DNA of 30,726 nucleotides from Moraxella caviae (lineage in GTDB: Bacteria; Pseudomonadota; Gammaproteobacteria; Pseudomonadales; Moraxellaceae). Numbering within the stretch: the first letter of the stretch is position 1; each line of letters begins with the position of its first letter. The position numbers and the translations under genes were made by a program. The stretch spans positions 1-30,726 of the forward strand of contig NZ_MUXU01000029.1 of the NCBI RefSeq assembly GCF_002014985.1. Direction: 5' to 3'. Below, piece by piece: positions 7,567 to 15,286 of the stretch. A model generated the notes under the pieces. The model ran no database searches and was not told the origin of the DNA. It worked only from the letters and a program-made list of their open reading frames with translations.

Positions 7567-9246
7567 TCAGCCATACACCGCCGCTTTAAACGGTGCAATG
7601 CCCACACGCTCCACCACCTGCGCAAAACTCTCCACATGTTCATCGGTGGCGATACGCTCATTTTGATACACCTTGGCGATGGTGTCAATGGTCTTTGCCA
7701 CTTCATCGGCAGCCACCGCACGCCCAAGGATTTGCCCAAGTTTGGCATTCTCGCCAGAATTACCACCCAGACTGATTTGATACCAATGCTCGCCCTTTTT
7801 ATCCACACCAAGAATACCAATATCGCCCACATGGTGATGCGCGCAGGCATTCATGCAGCCAGACATATTCAGGCGAATTTCACCCAAATCGTACAAATAA
7901 TCCAAATCATTAAACTGCTTTTCAATACTCTCAGCGATGTTATGCGTGGTGGCATTGGCAAGCGCGCAATAATCAAAACCCGGGCAGACAATCATATCCG
8001 TCAGCGTACCGATGTTTGCGCGCGCCAAATTCAAATCAGTCAGCGCCTGCCACAATGCGTACAAATCGCTTAATTTGACATCGCCCAGCACCAAATTTTG
8101 CTGATGCGTGGCACGAATCTCGCCTAAGCTGTATTTATCCGCCAAATCCGCCAGCGCAAACATCTGTGCGTCCGTCACATCGCCAGCTGGCACATACTTG
8201 CCATTTACCACGCCTGCTTTTAACGAAATAATCACCGCACGATAGCCTGCCACCTTATGCGCCACGGTGTTTTGGCGATACCAGTTAGCAAAATCTTTGT
8301 CAGCGTTTAGCGCATCTTGCAGCTGTGATTGCGCCGCCAAAGCGTCAAGCGTCTCATAATTTGGCGTGCTAAAATAGCTCTCCGCCTTGGCAAAATGCTC
8401 GTCCGCAAGCGTCAGCGCACCGTCTTTCAGTGCTTGCCATTCGTCTTCCACTTTTTGTGCAAACGCTTCTTTGCCAAGACTTTCCACCAAAATTTTAATG
8501 CGTGCTTTGTATTTATTATCACGTCTGCCTTCAAGGTTATACACACGCAAAATTGCGTCCAAATAGCTCAGCAGATGACGACGTGGCAAAAATTCACGAA
8601 TCACCTTGCCGATGATTGGCGTGCGCCCAAGTCCACCGCCGACAATCACTTCAAAGCCAATCTCGCCATCTTTTTTCACAACGTGCAAGCCGATGTCATG
8701 CACTTGCGTGGCGGCACGGTCGGTTTTTGTGCCGATGACTGCGATTTTAAATTTACGCGGCAAATAGGCAAATTCTGGGTGGAACGTACTCCACTGGCGG
8801 ATAATCTCGCAATACGGACGTGGATCGACCACTTCTTCAGCGTTAATGCCTGCGTACGGATCGGTCGTGGTGTTGCGAATGCAGTTGCCAGACGTTTGAA
8901 TGGCGTGCATTTGATGGCTGGCAAGTTTGGCAAGAATGTCAGGCACTTCTTCTAGCTTTACCCAGTTTAATTGCACATTGGTGCGTGTGGTGAAATGCGC
9001 ATAGCCCTTATCAAAATCGCGCGCAATCTCAGCCAGCACACGCATTTGATGACTGGCAAGCAAACCATACGGCACAGCGATACGCAGCATGGGCGCATGA
9101 CGCTGAATGTACAGCCCGTTTTGCAGGCGCAGCGGCAAAAACTGCTCTTCTGGCAGCTCACCCGCCAAATAGCGGCGTGTCTGATCACGAAACTGCGCCA
9201 CACGCTCATCGACAAGATTTTGGTCGGCATAAGAATACTGATACAT
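7567..9246 (-). CDS. cysI: Assimilatory nitrite/sulfite reductase (siroheme hemoprotein)
   Basis: Catalyses the six-electron reduction of sulfite to sulfide using siroheme coupled to a 4Fe-4S cluster. The N-terminal half has the duplicated reductase pattern HFTTRTNVQLNW and TSGNCIRNTTTDPYAG. The cluster ligands are the Cys pair in CPGFDYCALANATTH (about residue 428) and the pair in GCMNACAHHHVGDIGILG (about residue 468). Its 559 residues fit the stand-alone family. No NADPH flavoprotein subunit (cysJ) is in the window, so electrons probably come from ferredoxin or a separately encoded reductase. It is the first gene of the block; an AGGATAA lies upstream of the ATG. Confidence 0.93.
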   Translation of the reverse strand: MYQYSYADQNLVDERVAQFRDQTRRYLAGELPEEQFLPLRLQNGLYIQRHAPMLRIAVPYGLLASHQMRVLAEIARDFDKGYAHFTTRTNVQLNWVKLEEVPDILAKLASHQMHAIQTSGNCIRNTTTDPYAGINAEEVVDPRPYCEIIRQWSTFHPEFAYLPRKFKIAVIGTKTDRAATQVHDIGLHVVKKDGEIGFEVIVGGGLGRTPIIGKVIREFLPRRHLLSYLDAILRVYNLEGRRDNKYKARIKILVESLGKEAFAQKVEDEWQALKDGALTLADEHFAKAESYFSTPNYETLDALAAQSQLQDALNADKDFANWYRQNTVAHKVAGYRAVIISLKAGVVNGKYVPAGDVTDAQMFALADLADKYSLGEIRATHQQNLVLGDVKLSDLYALWQALTDLNLARANIGTLTDMIVCPGFDYCALANATTHNIAESIEKQFNDLDYLYDLGEIRLNMSGCMNACAHHHVGDIGILGVDKKGEHWYQISLGGNSGENAKLGQILGRAVAADEVAKTIDTIAKVYQNERIATDEHVESFAQVVERVGIAPFKAAVYG

Positions 9247-9609
9247 GATTGGCTTATCCTAAGTGGTTTGCTTTATTTAAATTTAATGGCTTGTCATTCA
9301 ATGACTTGGCGAATTTTTGACAGATTTTTTGGCAGATTTTGGCAAAAGCTGACCAAGTTTTCTGATGGCTTATGTTAATCGCCACACCCTTAAAATAAAA
9401 ATGCCAAAATCGCATATCGATACGCAATTTGGGCATATTTAGGCATATGCAGCGAATTTCTTTTTGTGAGTTTAAAACCAAATCCAAGACAAATCCAAAC
9501 CCAGCCCAAACAAAAAACGCAGACCATCTATCTACTGTCTGCGTTTATAATAAGTTATCAGGCGTTTTAACGGCACATTGCACCGTTTAAATCTGTCAAG
9601 CATGCAAAA
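9247..9609. other. Intergenic region: cysI promoter side and terminator
   Basis: No gene is seen. Nearest cysI is AT-rich DNA with repeated GGCAGATTTT-like words. At 9412-9425 is a near-perfect palindrome, GCATATCGATACGC, followed by two GGCATAT words and the palindrome GCATATGC (9443-9450), plausible regulator sites for cysI. The right side holds the terminator at 9512-9546. Confidence 0.5.
9512..9546 (-). terminator. Rho-independent terminator of the META/DUF4377 lipoprotein gene
   Basis: Perfect 10-bp stem AAACGCAGAC (9515-9524) and GTCTGCGTTT (9537-9546) with a 12-nt loop. On the minus strand it is followed by a T run, about 65 bp after the gene's stop codon. Confidence 0.85.
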
Positions 9610-10845
9610 TCACTTCACCAGCTCGCTCATCACCGTCATATCATAGATGTAAATTGGCGTGGTGGCGGTGTTTTGCTTAAGGTTGTCTTTATCGCTTTGC
9701 TTGGTGTAGGCTTTTAGGCGAATGATTTGGCGCACGCTTTTGTCATGCTGATAACCTTGAATTTCACCATAAAAATTGCGCCACGCACCTTCGCCCACTT
9801 TAATGCCGTTTTCGTCATATTGTACGTTACGCACCTTTAGGCAGTGCGTGCTGTCGTCAATGCACTCGTTTGGCTCAGGGTCAATCTCCCAAAACAGCGT
9901 TGTCGCTTCGCCCACAGGTTTTGCCTTGCCTTGCCAGACGTAAGTTGTGCCATGCGCCTTTTGTGTCAAGGTCGGCACATCACCACGAAAACCAAAGGTC
10001 AGCGTACTTGGACGCTCTAAGGCGGCAAATAAGCGATTTTCGGCTTGGCTTAAATCACCACACGCCATTTTCGTGCTTGCTGTGCCATCGGTGGTGAATT
10101 TGCCATCATCAAGCTCAAAATTTGCCGATAAAATATTACAGCCCACACTTGCACTCAGCGTGCCACGCTTGGCGTTTTGCTTGGCGTTTGTGTTGTTGGC
10201 AGATGAGTTGGCATTATTTAAATCATCAAGCGATGAATCATCGGACGATTGTGCAGGCTCGTCTGATGACTTATCGTTTAATAAGCTACCATCTGATGAC
10301 TGCGTGCTAAGCTCAGCATTTTCAGATTGGGCATTTTCAGATTGAAAATGTTTAGGCTGGGTGTTTTCAGGTTGGGCATTTGCCAAATTGTCGTGCGCAT
10401 TGGTGTGTGCAGTGAAATTTAGCACCGCCGATTGATTGGCGATGACTTGATCAAAAGCAATCATCGCTGCGTCTTGATGACTGGCTTGCACCAGCGTCCA
10501 ATCATAAGCCACCAACTCATCAAAGGTGGGTGCTTGCAAGGTGGCAAGCGTGGGCGTGTCGTTGGCGATGTTGGCAAACCCAAGCGCAGTCAGCGGTTTT
10601 TGGGTGTTGTCTTTGGCTTCTTTGGCGGTATTTTCAGTGGTGCGCGCCGCATCGCCAGCCGCATTGACGACTTCGCCCACGTTATAGCACGCATTTAAAA
10701 GCGCGGCTGTCGCCACCGTCAGCACTGCCGTCCGTACCACAGGAAAATCACCAGTACGGCGAGTTTCGGCAGATTTGCCAGCACGCACACCCACCAAAGA
10801 AAACACCGAACGAATCGCCATCACAAGGCGAGAAGCACCCATCAC
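9610..10845 (-). CDS. META (HslJ-like) plus DUF4377-like lipoprotein
   Basis: Predicted envelope lipoprotein of 411 residues. A hydrophobic segment ends in LLNAC, so the lipidated cysteine would be residue 53. The asparagine at -2 is unusual and the n-region is long, so the real start may be an internal GTG at about codon 36. Residues about 110-285 look like a META domain (SVGCNILSANFELDDGKF...STKMACGDLSQAENRLFAAL) interrupted by a Ser/Asn/Asp/Gln-rich low-complexity insert at about 150-215. The end (CLKVRNVQY...WRNFYGEIQGYQHD) resembles DUF4377. META/HslJ proteins are linked to stress and antibiotic tolerance in some bacteria; the role here is not known. Confidence 0.75.
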   Translation of the reverse strand: MMGASRLVMAIRSVFSLVGVRAGKSAETRRTGDFPVVRTAVLTVATAALLNACYNVGEVVNAAGDAARTTENTAKEAKDNTQKPLTALGFANIANDTPTLATLQAPTFDELVAYDWTLVQASHQDAAMIAFDQVIANQSAVLNFTAHTNAHDNLANAQPENTQPKHFQSENAQSENAELSTQSSDGSLLNDKSSDEPAQSSDDSSLDDLNNANSSANNTNAKQNAKRGTLSASVGCNILSANFELDDGKFTTDGTASTKMACGDLSQAENRLFAALERPSTLTFGFRGDVPTLTQKAHGTTYVWQGKAKPVGEATTLFWEIDPEPNECIDDSTHCLKVRNVQYDENGIKVGEGAWRNFYGEIQGYQHDKSVRQIIRLKAYTKQSDKDNLKQNTATTPIYIYDMTVMSELVK

Positions 10846-11083
10846 ACACCCACTTTTGGTCGGTCAAGCCGACATCAATGAAAATTTAATACCACTTGTC
10901 AATCGTCTTTTGGGCAAATTTAAGCAAACTGCGCTCAGCCACGATTAACCCTGCTATCTTAGCACATCACGCCACAAATATCCGAAAAGATGCGCAACTT
11001 TTTGTAATGTTTTTGCGAACTTTTATTGCTTTTTGTAAACGCTGCTTTTGTAAACGCTGATACGCACATACACACCAAAATAC

Positions 11084-11112
11084 TTGCCAAGTTGATTTGG
11101 CTGTCTTATAAT
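11084..11112 (+). promoter_or_regulatory. Promoter of the TetR-family gene
   Basis: TTGCCA (11084-11089), a 17-bp spacer and TATAAT (11107-11112) form a near-consensus sigma-70 promoter. The expected transcript start is just before the operator-like palindrome. Confidence 0.75.
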
Positions 11113-11123
11113 AACTTTGTTTC

Positions 11124-11141
11124 AAACCGTCTGGTCGGTTT
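11124..11141. promoter_or_regulatory. TetR-type operator palindrome
   Basis: AAACCG and CGGTTT flank a 6-bp centre (TCTGGT), with the ACCGTCTGGTC pattern seen in operators of several TetR-family repressors. Its position at about +5 to +22 of the adjacent promoter fits autorepression. Confidence 0.6.
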
Positions 11142-11284
11142 TAAAAAATTATTTGTGCTGTTTTAGCGCAAGATTTGGTTTTGAAAACAATTCGTTTAAA
11201 AAACAACTTATTTAGAAAGACCGCTTGCAAATTCCAACGCAGCACTTGCCACGATTATCACTCAATCACACATTAACGCTCATC

Positions 11285-11938
11285 ATGCAAAACGATTTAT
11301 TCGCACCGACAGCCGATTTACCACAAATTGCAAGCGAAAACGACACGGATAAAACCACAAACTTGCAAAATCCCAGCCAAGCCAAGCGCAAAAACAACCC
11401 TGAATTACTGCGCCACACCCTGCTTATCGCCGCCAAAGACTGTTTGCTTGAGCATGGCACAGCGCAGTTTTCCATGCAAAAAGTTGCCGACCGTGCTGGC
11501 GTGAGCAAAGGCGGCTTATTCCATCATTTTAAAAGCAAAGACGAGCTGATGGCTGGCGTGGTAACGCTGTTCATCGCCCAAATTAACACTGCCATTTTAG
11601 AGCAAATTGCCCAAAACGCTCAAGGCAACCCAAGCCATTTCGCCGCCTTTACGCGCGCCTATGTGCAAGTGTTTTGTGGCAATGCCGCCATCGGACTTGC
11701 AAGCGACTGGGCTGGGCTGATTCGCCCCATGAATGCCGACAGCACGCTGGGCGCACATTGGCAAGCGTGGCTTGACAGCAAACTGCGCCAACACCACGCC
11801 ACCGATCATGACTTACGCCTGCTCGTGGTGCGCCGTGCCATTGATGGACTGTGGCTTGGTGGTGCGGCTACTGATGACTTGCCAAGCATTGAGCGTTATT
11901 TGCTTGAGATGATTGATGAATTGCAAGCAGAGCTTTAA
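11285..11938 (+). CDS. TetR/AcrR-family transcriptional regulator
   Basis: DNA-binding repressor typical of efflux or metabolic control; the ligand and targets are unknown. The helix-turn-helix is MQKVADRAGVSKGGLFHHFKSKDELM, with a preceding helix LLRHTLLIAAKDCLLEHGTAQFS. The C-terminal ligand domain ends in RYLLEMIDELQAEL. The ATG at 11285 is taken as start. A TTG at 11225 in the same frame, with AGAAAGA ahead of it, would add 20 residues and cannot be excluded. Even from the ATG, about 35 polar residues precede the domain. A good promoter and an operator-like palindrome upstream suggest autorepression. No obvious target gene adjoins it except the divergent lipoprotein gene. Confidence 0.85.
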   Translation: MQNDLFAPTADLPQIASENDTDKTTNLQNPSQAKRKNNPELLRHTLLIAAKDCLLEHGTAQFSMQKVADRAGVSKGGLFHHFKSKDELMAGVVTLFIAQINTAILEQIAQNAQGNPSHFAAFTRAYVQVFCGNAAIGLASDWAGLIRPMNADSTLGAHWQAWLDSKLRQHHATDHDLRLLVVRRAIDGLWLGGAATDDLPSIERYLLEMIDELQAEL

Positions 11939-11969
11939 CTTATTTACTTGCAATTTCTCAACAACGCCC

Positions 11970-12004
11970 AAAAACAACAAAACCCGAAATCACATTCAGG
12001 TTTT
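11970..12004 (-). terminator. Rho-independent terminator of the HTH-aminotransferase gene
   Basis: On the minus strand AAAACCTGAA (12004-11995) pairs with TTCGGGTTTT (11988-11979), with one G-T pair, followed by a T-rich run. It lies between two convergent genes. Confidence 0.75.
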
Positions 12005-12045
12005 GCAAGTGCGTCAATGGCGTTTTAATGGCATTTTTGACAATC

Positions 12046-13695
12046 TTAATCCGTACCAAATTCTTGGCGTTTTTTGGCAAAAAAGCGATCCAGTCTGTCC
12101 ATCGCATCTTCCAAATCCACCAAATTTGGCAAAAACACCACACGGAAATGGTCAGGCTGATCCCAGTTAAAGCCCGTGCCTTGCACCATCAGCACCTTTT
12201 CTTCAATCAGCAAATCCATCATAAATTGCATATCGTTTTCGATCGGATACACATCACGGTCAATCTTGGCAAAACAATAAAACGCCCCTTGCGGCATGGT
12301 GCAGCTGATGCCTTTAATGGCGTTTAGTCGCTCCACTGCAAGGTTGCGCTGCTTGCACAATCTGCCTGTCGGTGCGGTCAGCGCTTGCATAGACTGATAG
12401 CCGCCCATCGCTGTTTGAATGGCGTATTGCGCTGGCACATTGGCGCACAGGCGCATACTTGCAAGCATGGTCAAGCCTTCAATAAAATCGCTGGCATGGT
12501 CTTTTTTGCCAGAAATCATCACCCAGCCAGCACGATAGCCTGCAATGCGGTGCGATTTTGACAAGCCATTAAACGTCAGCACAAGACTTTCATCGGTGAT
12601 GGTACTCATTGGCGTATGCACCGCGTCATCGTACAAAATGCGGTCGTAAATCTCGTCCGCCATGATGACAAGCCCATACTTTTTGGCAAGCTCAGCAATG
12701 CCACGCAGCAGTTCATCGCTATAAATTGCGCCCGTTGGGTTGTTTGGATTGATGACGACAATGCCCTTGGTTTTATCGGTGATTTTACGCTCAATGTCCG
12801 CCAAATCAGGCTGCCAATTATCTTCTTCTACGCAGCGATAATGCACCGCCTTGCCGCCAGCCAAATTCGCCGCCGCCGTCCACAGCGGATAATCAGGCAT
12901 CGGAATCAGCACTTCATCGCCATCGTCCAAGAGCGCTTGCATGACCATCACAATCAGCTCACTCACACCATTGCCAACGAACACATCGTTCACGTCCACC
13001 GCAGACAAAAGCCCTTTGCTTTGGTAATATTGCAAAATCGCCTTGCGTGCCGCAAAAATCCCCTTAGAATCCGAATAGCCAGACGCACTGCCCAAGTTCA
13101 TCGCCACATCACGCACGATTTCATCAGGCGGCAATAAGCCAAACGGTTCAGGATTGCCGATGTTTAGCTTAATGATGCGCTGTCCTTCTGCTTCCATGCG
13201 ATTGGCGGTCTGTAAAAGCTCACCACGAATGTCATAGCAGACATTGGATAATTTGCTGGATTTTTTGAGTTGTTTTGGTTCGGTTTTTGGCTCAGTAGAC
13301 ATGGTTTGGCTCGCTGATGAAGTAAAATCAAGGGGTGAATTTTGCGGTAAAGCTGATGGTTTGTTCTCTGAATTTTGCAAGTTATGCGCTTGCATTTTTG
13401 GCAAATCCGCCGATGCTTTTGTCAAGTCTGCTGTCAAATCTGCCGACAAATGACGCAAAAATTCGCCCACCGTCAGCGAAAAAACCGCCGCCAACGCTGG
13501 AATTTTATCCTGCGCAATGCCGTTTTTGCCACATTCCCAATTAGCAATCGCCCCACGACTGACCGCCACGCCAGTTTCGCTCAGCCGCTGTGATAATTGC
13601 TCGGCAGAAAGTTTGTGCTGTTTGCGCAGCTGCCGAAGGCGTGTGCCATATGCCAAACGCTCATCGCTCGTTAAAGTGTCATTTGCTGTGTTCAT
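12046..13695 (-). CDS. alaA: XRE helix-turn-helix / AlaA-type aminotransferase fusion
   Basis: PLP-dependent class I aminotransferase most like AlaA, the glutamate-pyruvate aminotransferase. Residues about 14-82 form an XRE/Cro helix-turn-helix (YGTRLRQLRKQHKLSAEQLS...SRGAIANWECGKNG). Residues about 83-140 are a low-complexity linker rich in Ser, Pro, Gln and Asn. From about residue 143 the AlaA core runs to the end: SSKLSNVCYDIRGEL, INPNNPTGAIY, MADEIYDRI and the PLP lysine at about 380 in NGLSKSHRIAGYRAGW. Ordinary AlaA is about 405 residues, so the first 140 are added. An in-frame ATG at codon 132 could give a free enzyme, though its ribosome-binding site is weak. Confidence 0.9.
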   Translation of the reverse strand: MNTANDTLTSDERLAYGTRLRQLRKQHKLSAEQLSQRLSETGVAVSRGAIANWECGKNGIAQDKIPALAAVFSLTVGEFLRHLSADLTADLTKASADLPKMQAHNLQNSENKPSALPQNSPLDFTSSASQTMSTEPKTEPKQLKKSSKLSNVCYDIRGELLQTANRMEAEGQRIIKLNIGNPEPFGLLPPDEIVRDVAMNLGSASGYSDSKGIFAARKAILQYYQSKGLLSAVDVNDVFVGNGVSELIVMVMQALLDDGDEVLIPMPDYPLWTAAANLAGGKAVHYRCVEEDNWQPDLADIERKITDKTKGIVVINPNNPTGAIYSDELLRGIAELAKKYGLVIMADEIYDRILYDDAVHTPMSTITDESLVLTFNGLSKSHRIAGYRAGWVMISGKKDHASDFIEGLTMLASMRLCANVPAQYAIQTAMGGYQSMQALTAPTGRLCKQRNLAVERLNAIKGISCTMPQGAFYCFAKIDRDVYPIENDMQFMMDLLIEEKVLMVQGTGFNWDQPDHFRVVFLPNLVDLEDAMDRLDRFFAKKRQEFGTD

Positions 13696-14109
13696 GGTTG
13701 TATCGTGGTTTTGTGGTGATTGTACGGTGTTGTACTTGCAAAGTGTTAATGCTTGGTTGGTGTGATTTATGTTTAGCGGTGATAAACTTTAAAAATTTAC
13801 CACCAAATTTGGCAAATCGCCCAATTAAAACAACCTAAGCACACATTCTACGCTTGCATTTTTTATTTTGCAAGTGTTTTTTGCAAGCAAATAGTCGCCA
13901 AAGAATATTTTTGCAAGTAGCTATTGCAAGTATTGCTGCAAGCAAACCTTCAAAATTGCAAGCAAGTCTTAAAAAGCTACCCAAATCGCTCGCTATTACT
14001 CACTCTCCCCTTGAAAAACCCAGCTTGCGCCCAAATTTTTCTAACATTAAGACAGCTTATCATCTATAAACAAACAACCGATAACAGCAGAGACAAAAGC
14101 AGAACCATC
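13696..14109. repeat. Intergenic region with a cluster of TGCAAG words
   Basis: No gene is seen between the divergent fusion gene and msrB. Six copies of TGCAAG fall between 13869 and 13962, with a reverse copy at 13853-13858 and another near 13734. The copies are irregularly spaced and mostly followed by T or C. The open frame that runs through this stretch into msrB is judged to be noncoding before 14110. Confidence 0.6.
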
Positions 14110-14553
14110 ATGACACAATCAACAAACACCGCAAAAACAATCCCAAACCTTAGCGCAGATGACATCGCACAGATGAGCGAAGCCGATTGGCAAGCACGCC
14201 TAAGCAGCGACGAATATTACGTCTTGCGCCAAAAAGGCACGGAACGCCCATTCACAGGCGCATACACCGACAGCGAAGCGGTTGGTACTTACCACTGCAA
14301 AGGCTGTGGCGCGCCCTTATTTACAAGCCAAGACAAATTTCACTCAGGCTGTGGCTGGCCGAGCTTTGATCGCACCATCAGCGATGGCGCACTCACCGAA
14401 ACTCTGGATTTATCGCACGGAATGCGCCGCATTGAAGTAACTTGCAGTCGCTGCGGCGGCCACATGGGACACGTTTTCCCTGACGGCCCTGCCGACACCA
14501 CAGGTCTGCGTTATTGCATCAATTCCATCGCCATCACCTTTAATGGCAACTAA
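14110..14553 (+). CDS. msrB: Peptide-methionine (R)-S-oxide reductase
   Basis: Reduces the R form of methionine sulfoxide in proteins, an oxidative-damage repair enzyme. Both zinc-binding CxxC pairs are visible (CKGCG and CSRCG), as are HSGCGWPSFD, GHVFPDGP and the catalytic cysteine in LRYCINS. The ATG at 14110 gives 147 residues, close to the E. coli enzyme (137). The longer upstream reading frame runs through the repeat-rich intergenic region and is not credible. The ribosome-binding site is weak. It stands alone. Confidence 0.95.
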   Translation: MTQSTNTAKTIPNLSADDIAQMSEADWQARLSSDEYYVLRQKGTERPFTGAYTDSEAVGTYHCKGCGAPLFTSQDKFHSGCGWPSFDRTISDGALTETLDLSHGMRRIEVTCSRCGGHMGHVFPDGPADTTGLRYCINSIAITFNGN

Positions 14554-14634
14554 ATTTTAATGGCGACAAAAATAGCGGTGAGCGACAGACCTGCGAAACA
14601 ACTAAGCATTATTTCGCCTAACTTTTACCGAGAG

Positions 14635-14672
14635 ATTTTGTGATAAACTTATAATAAAATTTATCACAAAAT
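14635..14672. repeat. 13-bp perfect inverted repeat
   Basis: ATTTTGTGATAAA (14635-14647) and TTTATCACAAAAT (14660-14672) are exact inverted repeats around a 12-nt AT-rich loop. It sits between msrB and the tRNA promoter. The stem is too AT-rich for a confident terminator call; it may still end msrB transcription or bind a protein. Confidence 0.7.
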
Positions 14673-14725
14673 CAATAAGTTATAAACTTTATGGCGATTT
14701 TTTGCAGAAATTTTGCAAAATTTGT

Positions 14726-14753
14726 TTGACAAGCGCACAAAAACCGCTATAAT
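14726..14753 (+). promoter_or_regulatory. tRNA operon promoter
   Basis: Consensus TTGACA (14726-14731), a 16-bp spacer and consensus TATAAT (14748-14753), about 60 bp before the first tRNA. Confidence 0.88.
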
Positions 14754-14812
14754 ACGCACCACAACGAACGCGGTCGCTGTACTGTGTTCGCCTAAGAAGT
14801 CTGAAAATCTTA

Positions 14813-14888
14813 GGGTGGTTAGCTCAGTTGGTAGAGCGTCTGCCTTACAAGCAGAGGGTCAGCGGTTCGAATCCGTTACCACCCACCA
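14813..14888 (+). tRNA. tRNA-Val (TAC anticodon)
   Basis: 76 nt with encoded CCA. The acceptor GGGTGGT pairs with ACCACCC, the anticodon stem TCTGC/GCAGA encloses CTTACAA (anticodon TAC), and the T loop is TTCGAAT. It is first in a two-tRNA transcript. Confidence 0.97.
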
Positions 14889-14894
14889 TTTTTA

Positions 14895-14971
14895 GCAGCG
14901 GTAGTTCAGTTGGTTAGAATACCGGCCTGTCACGCCGGGGGTCGCGGGTTCGAGTCCCGTCCGCTGCGCCA
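14895..14971 (+). tRNA. tRNA-Asp (GTC anticodon)
   Basis: 77 nt with encoded CCA. The acceptor GCAGCGG pairs with CCGCTGC, the anticodon stem CCGGC/GCCGG encloses CTGTCAC (anticodon GTC), and the T loop is TTCGAGT. It follows tRNA-Val by 6 nt. Confidence 0.97.
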
Positions 14972-14999
14972 TCTTGATTGGCATTGCCAATTTTATCAG

Positions 15000-15025
15000 C
15001 CCCAGCCTTTAGGTTTGGGGTTTTT
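15000..15025 (+). terminator. Rho-independent terminator of the tRNA operon
   Basis: CCCCAGCC and GGTTTGGGG form a stem with a TTTA loop, followed by TTTTT. The region from 14972 to the rimO start holds nothing else apart from the rimO promoter. Confidence 0.85.
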
Positions 15026-15180
15026 GCTTATTGATAAATGATTTCTTAGCCAAGTTGACATCGCCTTTAAAACCATTTCACAACCACCCTTTTACACCCA
15101 TTCAATCATAAAAATCCACGCCAAACAGACTTAATGGCATACCCAGCCGCAGCAAAAAGACTGTAAAAGCACGGCAACTG

Positions 15181-15189
15181 TGCTATAAT
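15181..15189 (+). promoter_or_regulatory. Extended -10 promoter of rimO
   Basis: TGCTATAAT is an extended -10 (TGnTATAAT) about 100 bp before the rimO ATG. There is no good -35 hexamer at the matching distance. Confidence 0.55.
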
Positions 15190-15286
15190 AAATCTTTTGT
15201 GCTGGCGTATTGCCGAGCCAGTTTTTGTTCATGTAACACAAATCGTCAATTTAACACAATCCCACCGTCATCAGACCAAAACAGCC

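Larger units (their letters stand above)
10846..11284. other. Divergent intergenic region between lipoprotein and TetR genes
   Basis: AT-rich with no gene, unless the TetR gene uses the upstream TTG at 11225. It contains two copies of TTTTGTAAACGCTG (11031-11044 and 11046-11059, one base apart) and the TetR promoter/operator at 11084-11141. The tandem copies could be operator half-sites for either divergent gene. Confidence 0.55.

Noticed and set aside
8329..8955. Long plus-strand open frame of 208 codons opposite cysI
   Set aside because: It is antisense to a clearly conserved enzyme, with no domain or upstream signal.
13924..14109. N-terminal extension of MsrB by 62 residues
   Set aside because: The stretch is repeat-rich intergenic DNA; the ATG at 14110 gives the normal family length.
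14635..14672. Rho-independent terminator of msrB
   Set aside because: The inverted repeat is perfect but almost all A-T and lacks a proper T run, so it is listed only as a repeat.
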